A DNA stretch of 64,000 bases from Septoria linicola (Eukaryota > Ascomycota > Dothideomycetes > Mycosphaerellales > Mycosphaerellaceae): the NCBI GenBank assembly GCA_024114885.1, contig CP099427.1:2239396-2303395 (forward strand), written 5' to 3'. A program made the position numbers and the translations under genes. Positions within the stretch are counted from its first letter, which is position 1; every line of letters starts with the position of its first letter. The notes beneath the pieces are model-generated. The model worked only from the letters and a program-made list of their open reading frames with translations. It searched no databases and was not told the origin of the DNA. Below, piece by piece: positions 63,859 to 64,000 of the stretch.

Positions 63859-64000
63859 TTAGGGTTAGGGTTAGGGTTAGGGTTAGGGTTAGGGTTAGGG
63901 TTAGGGTTAGGGTTAGGGTTAGGGTTAGGGTTAGGGTTAGGGTTAGGGTTAGGGTTAGGGTTAGGGTTAGGGTTAGGTTAGGGTTAGGGTTAGGGTTAGG
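63859..64000 (+). repeat. Telomere, TTAGGG repeats
   Basis: About 23 TTAGGG units oriented towards the right edge, the G-rich strand running 5' to 3' outward as at a chromosome end. One five-base unit (TTAGG) occurs at 63973-63977. The array starts directly in the retrotransposon sequence with no telomere-associated spacer. Confidence 0.97.

Overview
This is the end of a fungal chromosome. The right edge is a clean array of TTAGGG telomere repeats (63859-64000). The genes have short phase-consistent introns of about 47-80 bp with GT...CTGAC...AG signals, and the families are typical of filamentous ascomycetes: S28 protease, GH36 alpha-galactosidase, fungal sugar and monocarboxylate permeases, BTB proteins and GPI-type aspartic protease. 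C-to-T / G-to-A decay of repeats looks like repeat-induced point mutation (RIP). I infer Pezizomycotina, probably Dothideomycetes; the species cannot be read from the sequence.

Layout. (1) 1-31.7 kb is a gene-bearing arm with mostly intact genes: a truncated multi-membrane protein (DUF6536-like), an NYN/LOTUS RNA-binding protein, an alpha-glucoside-type MFS permease, an S28 serine peptidase, an iron-type alcohol dehydrogenase, a secreted GH36 alpha-galactosidase, a charged coiled-coil protein, an F-box/LRR pseudogene, a mitochondrial-type membrane protein, a peroxisomal enoyl-CoA hydratase and an MCT-type MFS transporter. The permease, the alpha-galactosidase and the secreted peptidase would fit saprotrophic or plant-associated nutrition. 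(2) 32-51 kb is a subtelomeric accessory block. It holds a family of small cysteine-rich secreted proteins (effector-like) with a shared intron position, several BTB/POZ genes and pseudogenes (one split by a DNA transposon with a target-site duplication, one apparently encoding two BTB domains), a Clr5-like DNA-binding protein, a 5'-truncated sugar-transporter pseudogene, a conserved hypothetical gene and a broken aspartic protease. (3) 51.25-52.4 kb is a pyrimidine-rich 64-bp minisatellite. (4) 52.8-63.86 kb is a nest of three copies of one Ty1/copia retrotransposon, all decayed by RIP-type transitions; the last copy is cut off and capped by the telomere.

The most interesting item is at 32998-34461 on the minus strand. 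A single signal-peptide exon is followed by four tandem copies (about 310-340 bp apart) of the terminal exon of the cysteine-rich protein. Each copy keeps a same-phase splice acceptor and three have intact reading frames ending in their own stop. The first exon could therefore be spliced to any of three different mature domains, a possible built-in diversification system for a secreted protein. Two further members lie at 34935-35471 (plus strand) and 38887-39357 (minus strand). I found no tRNA, rRNA or CRISPR array.
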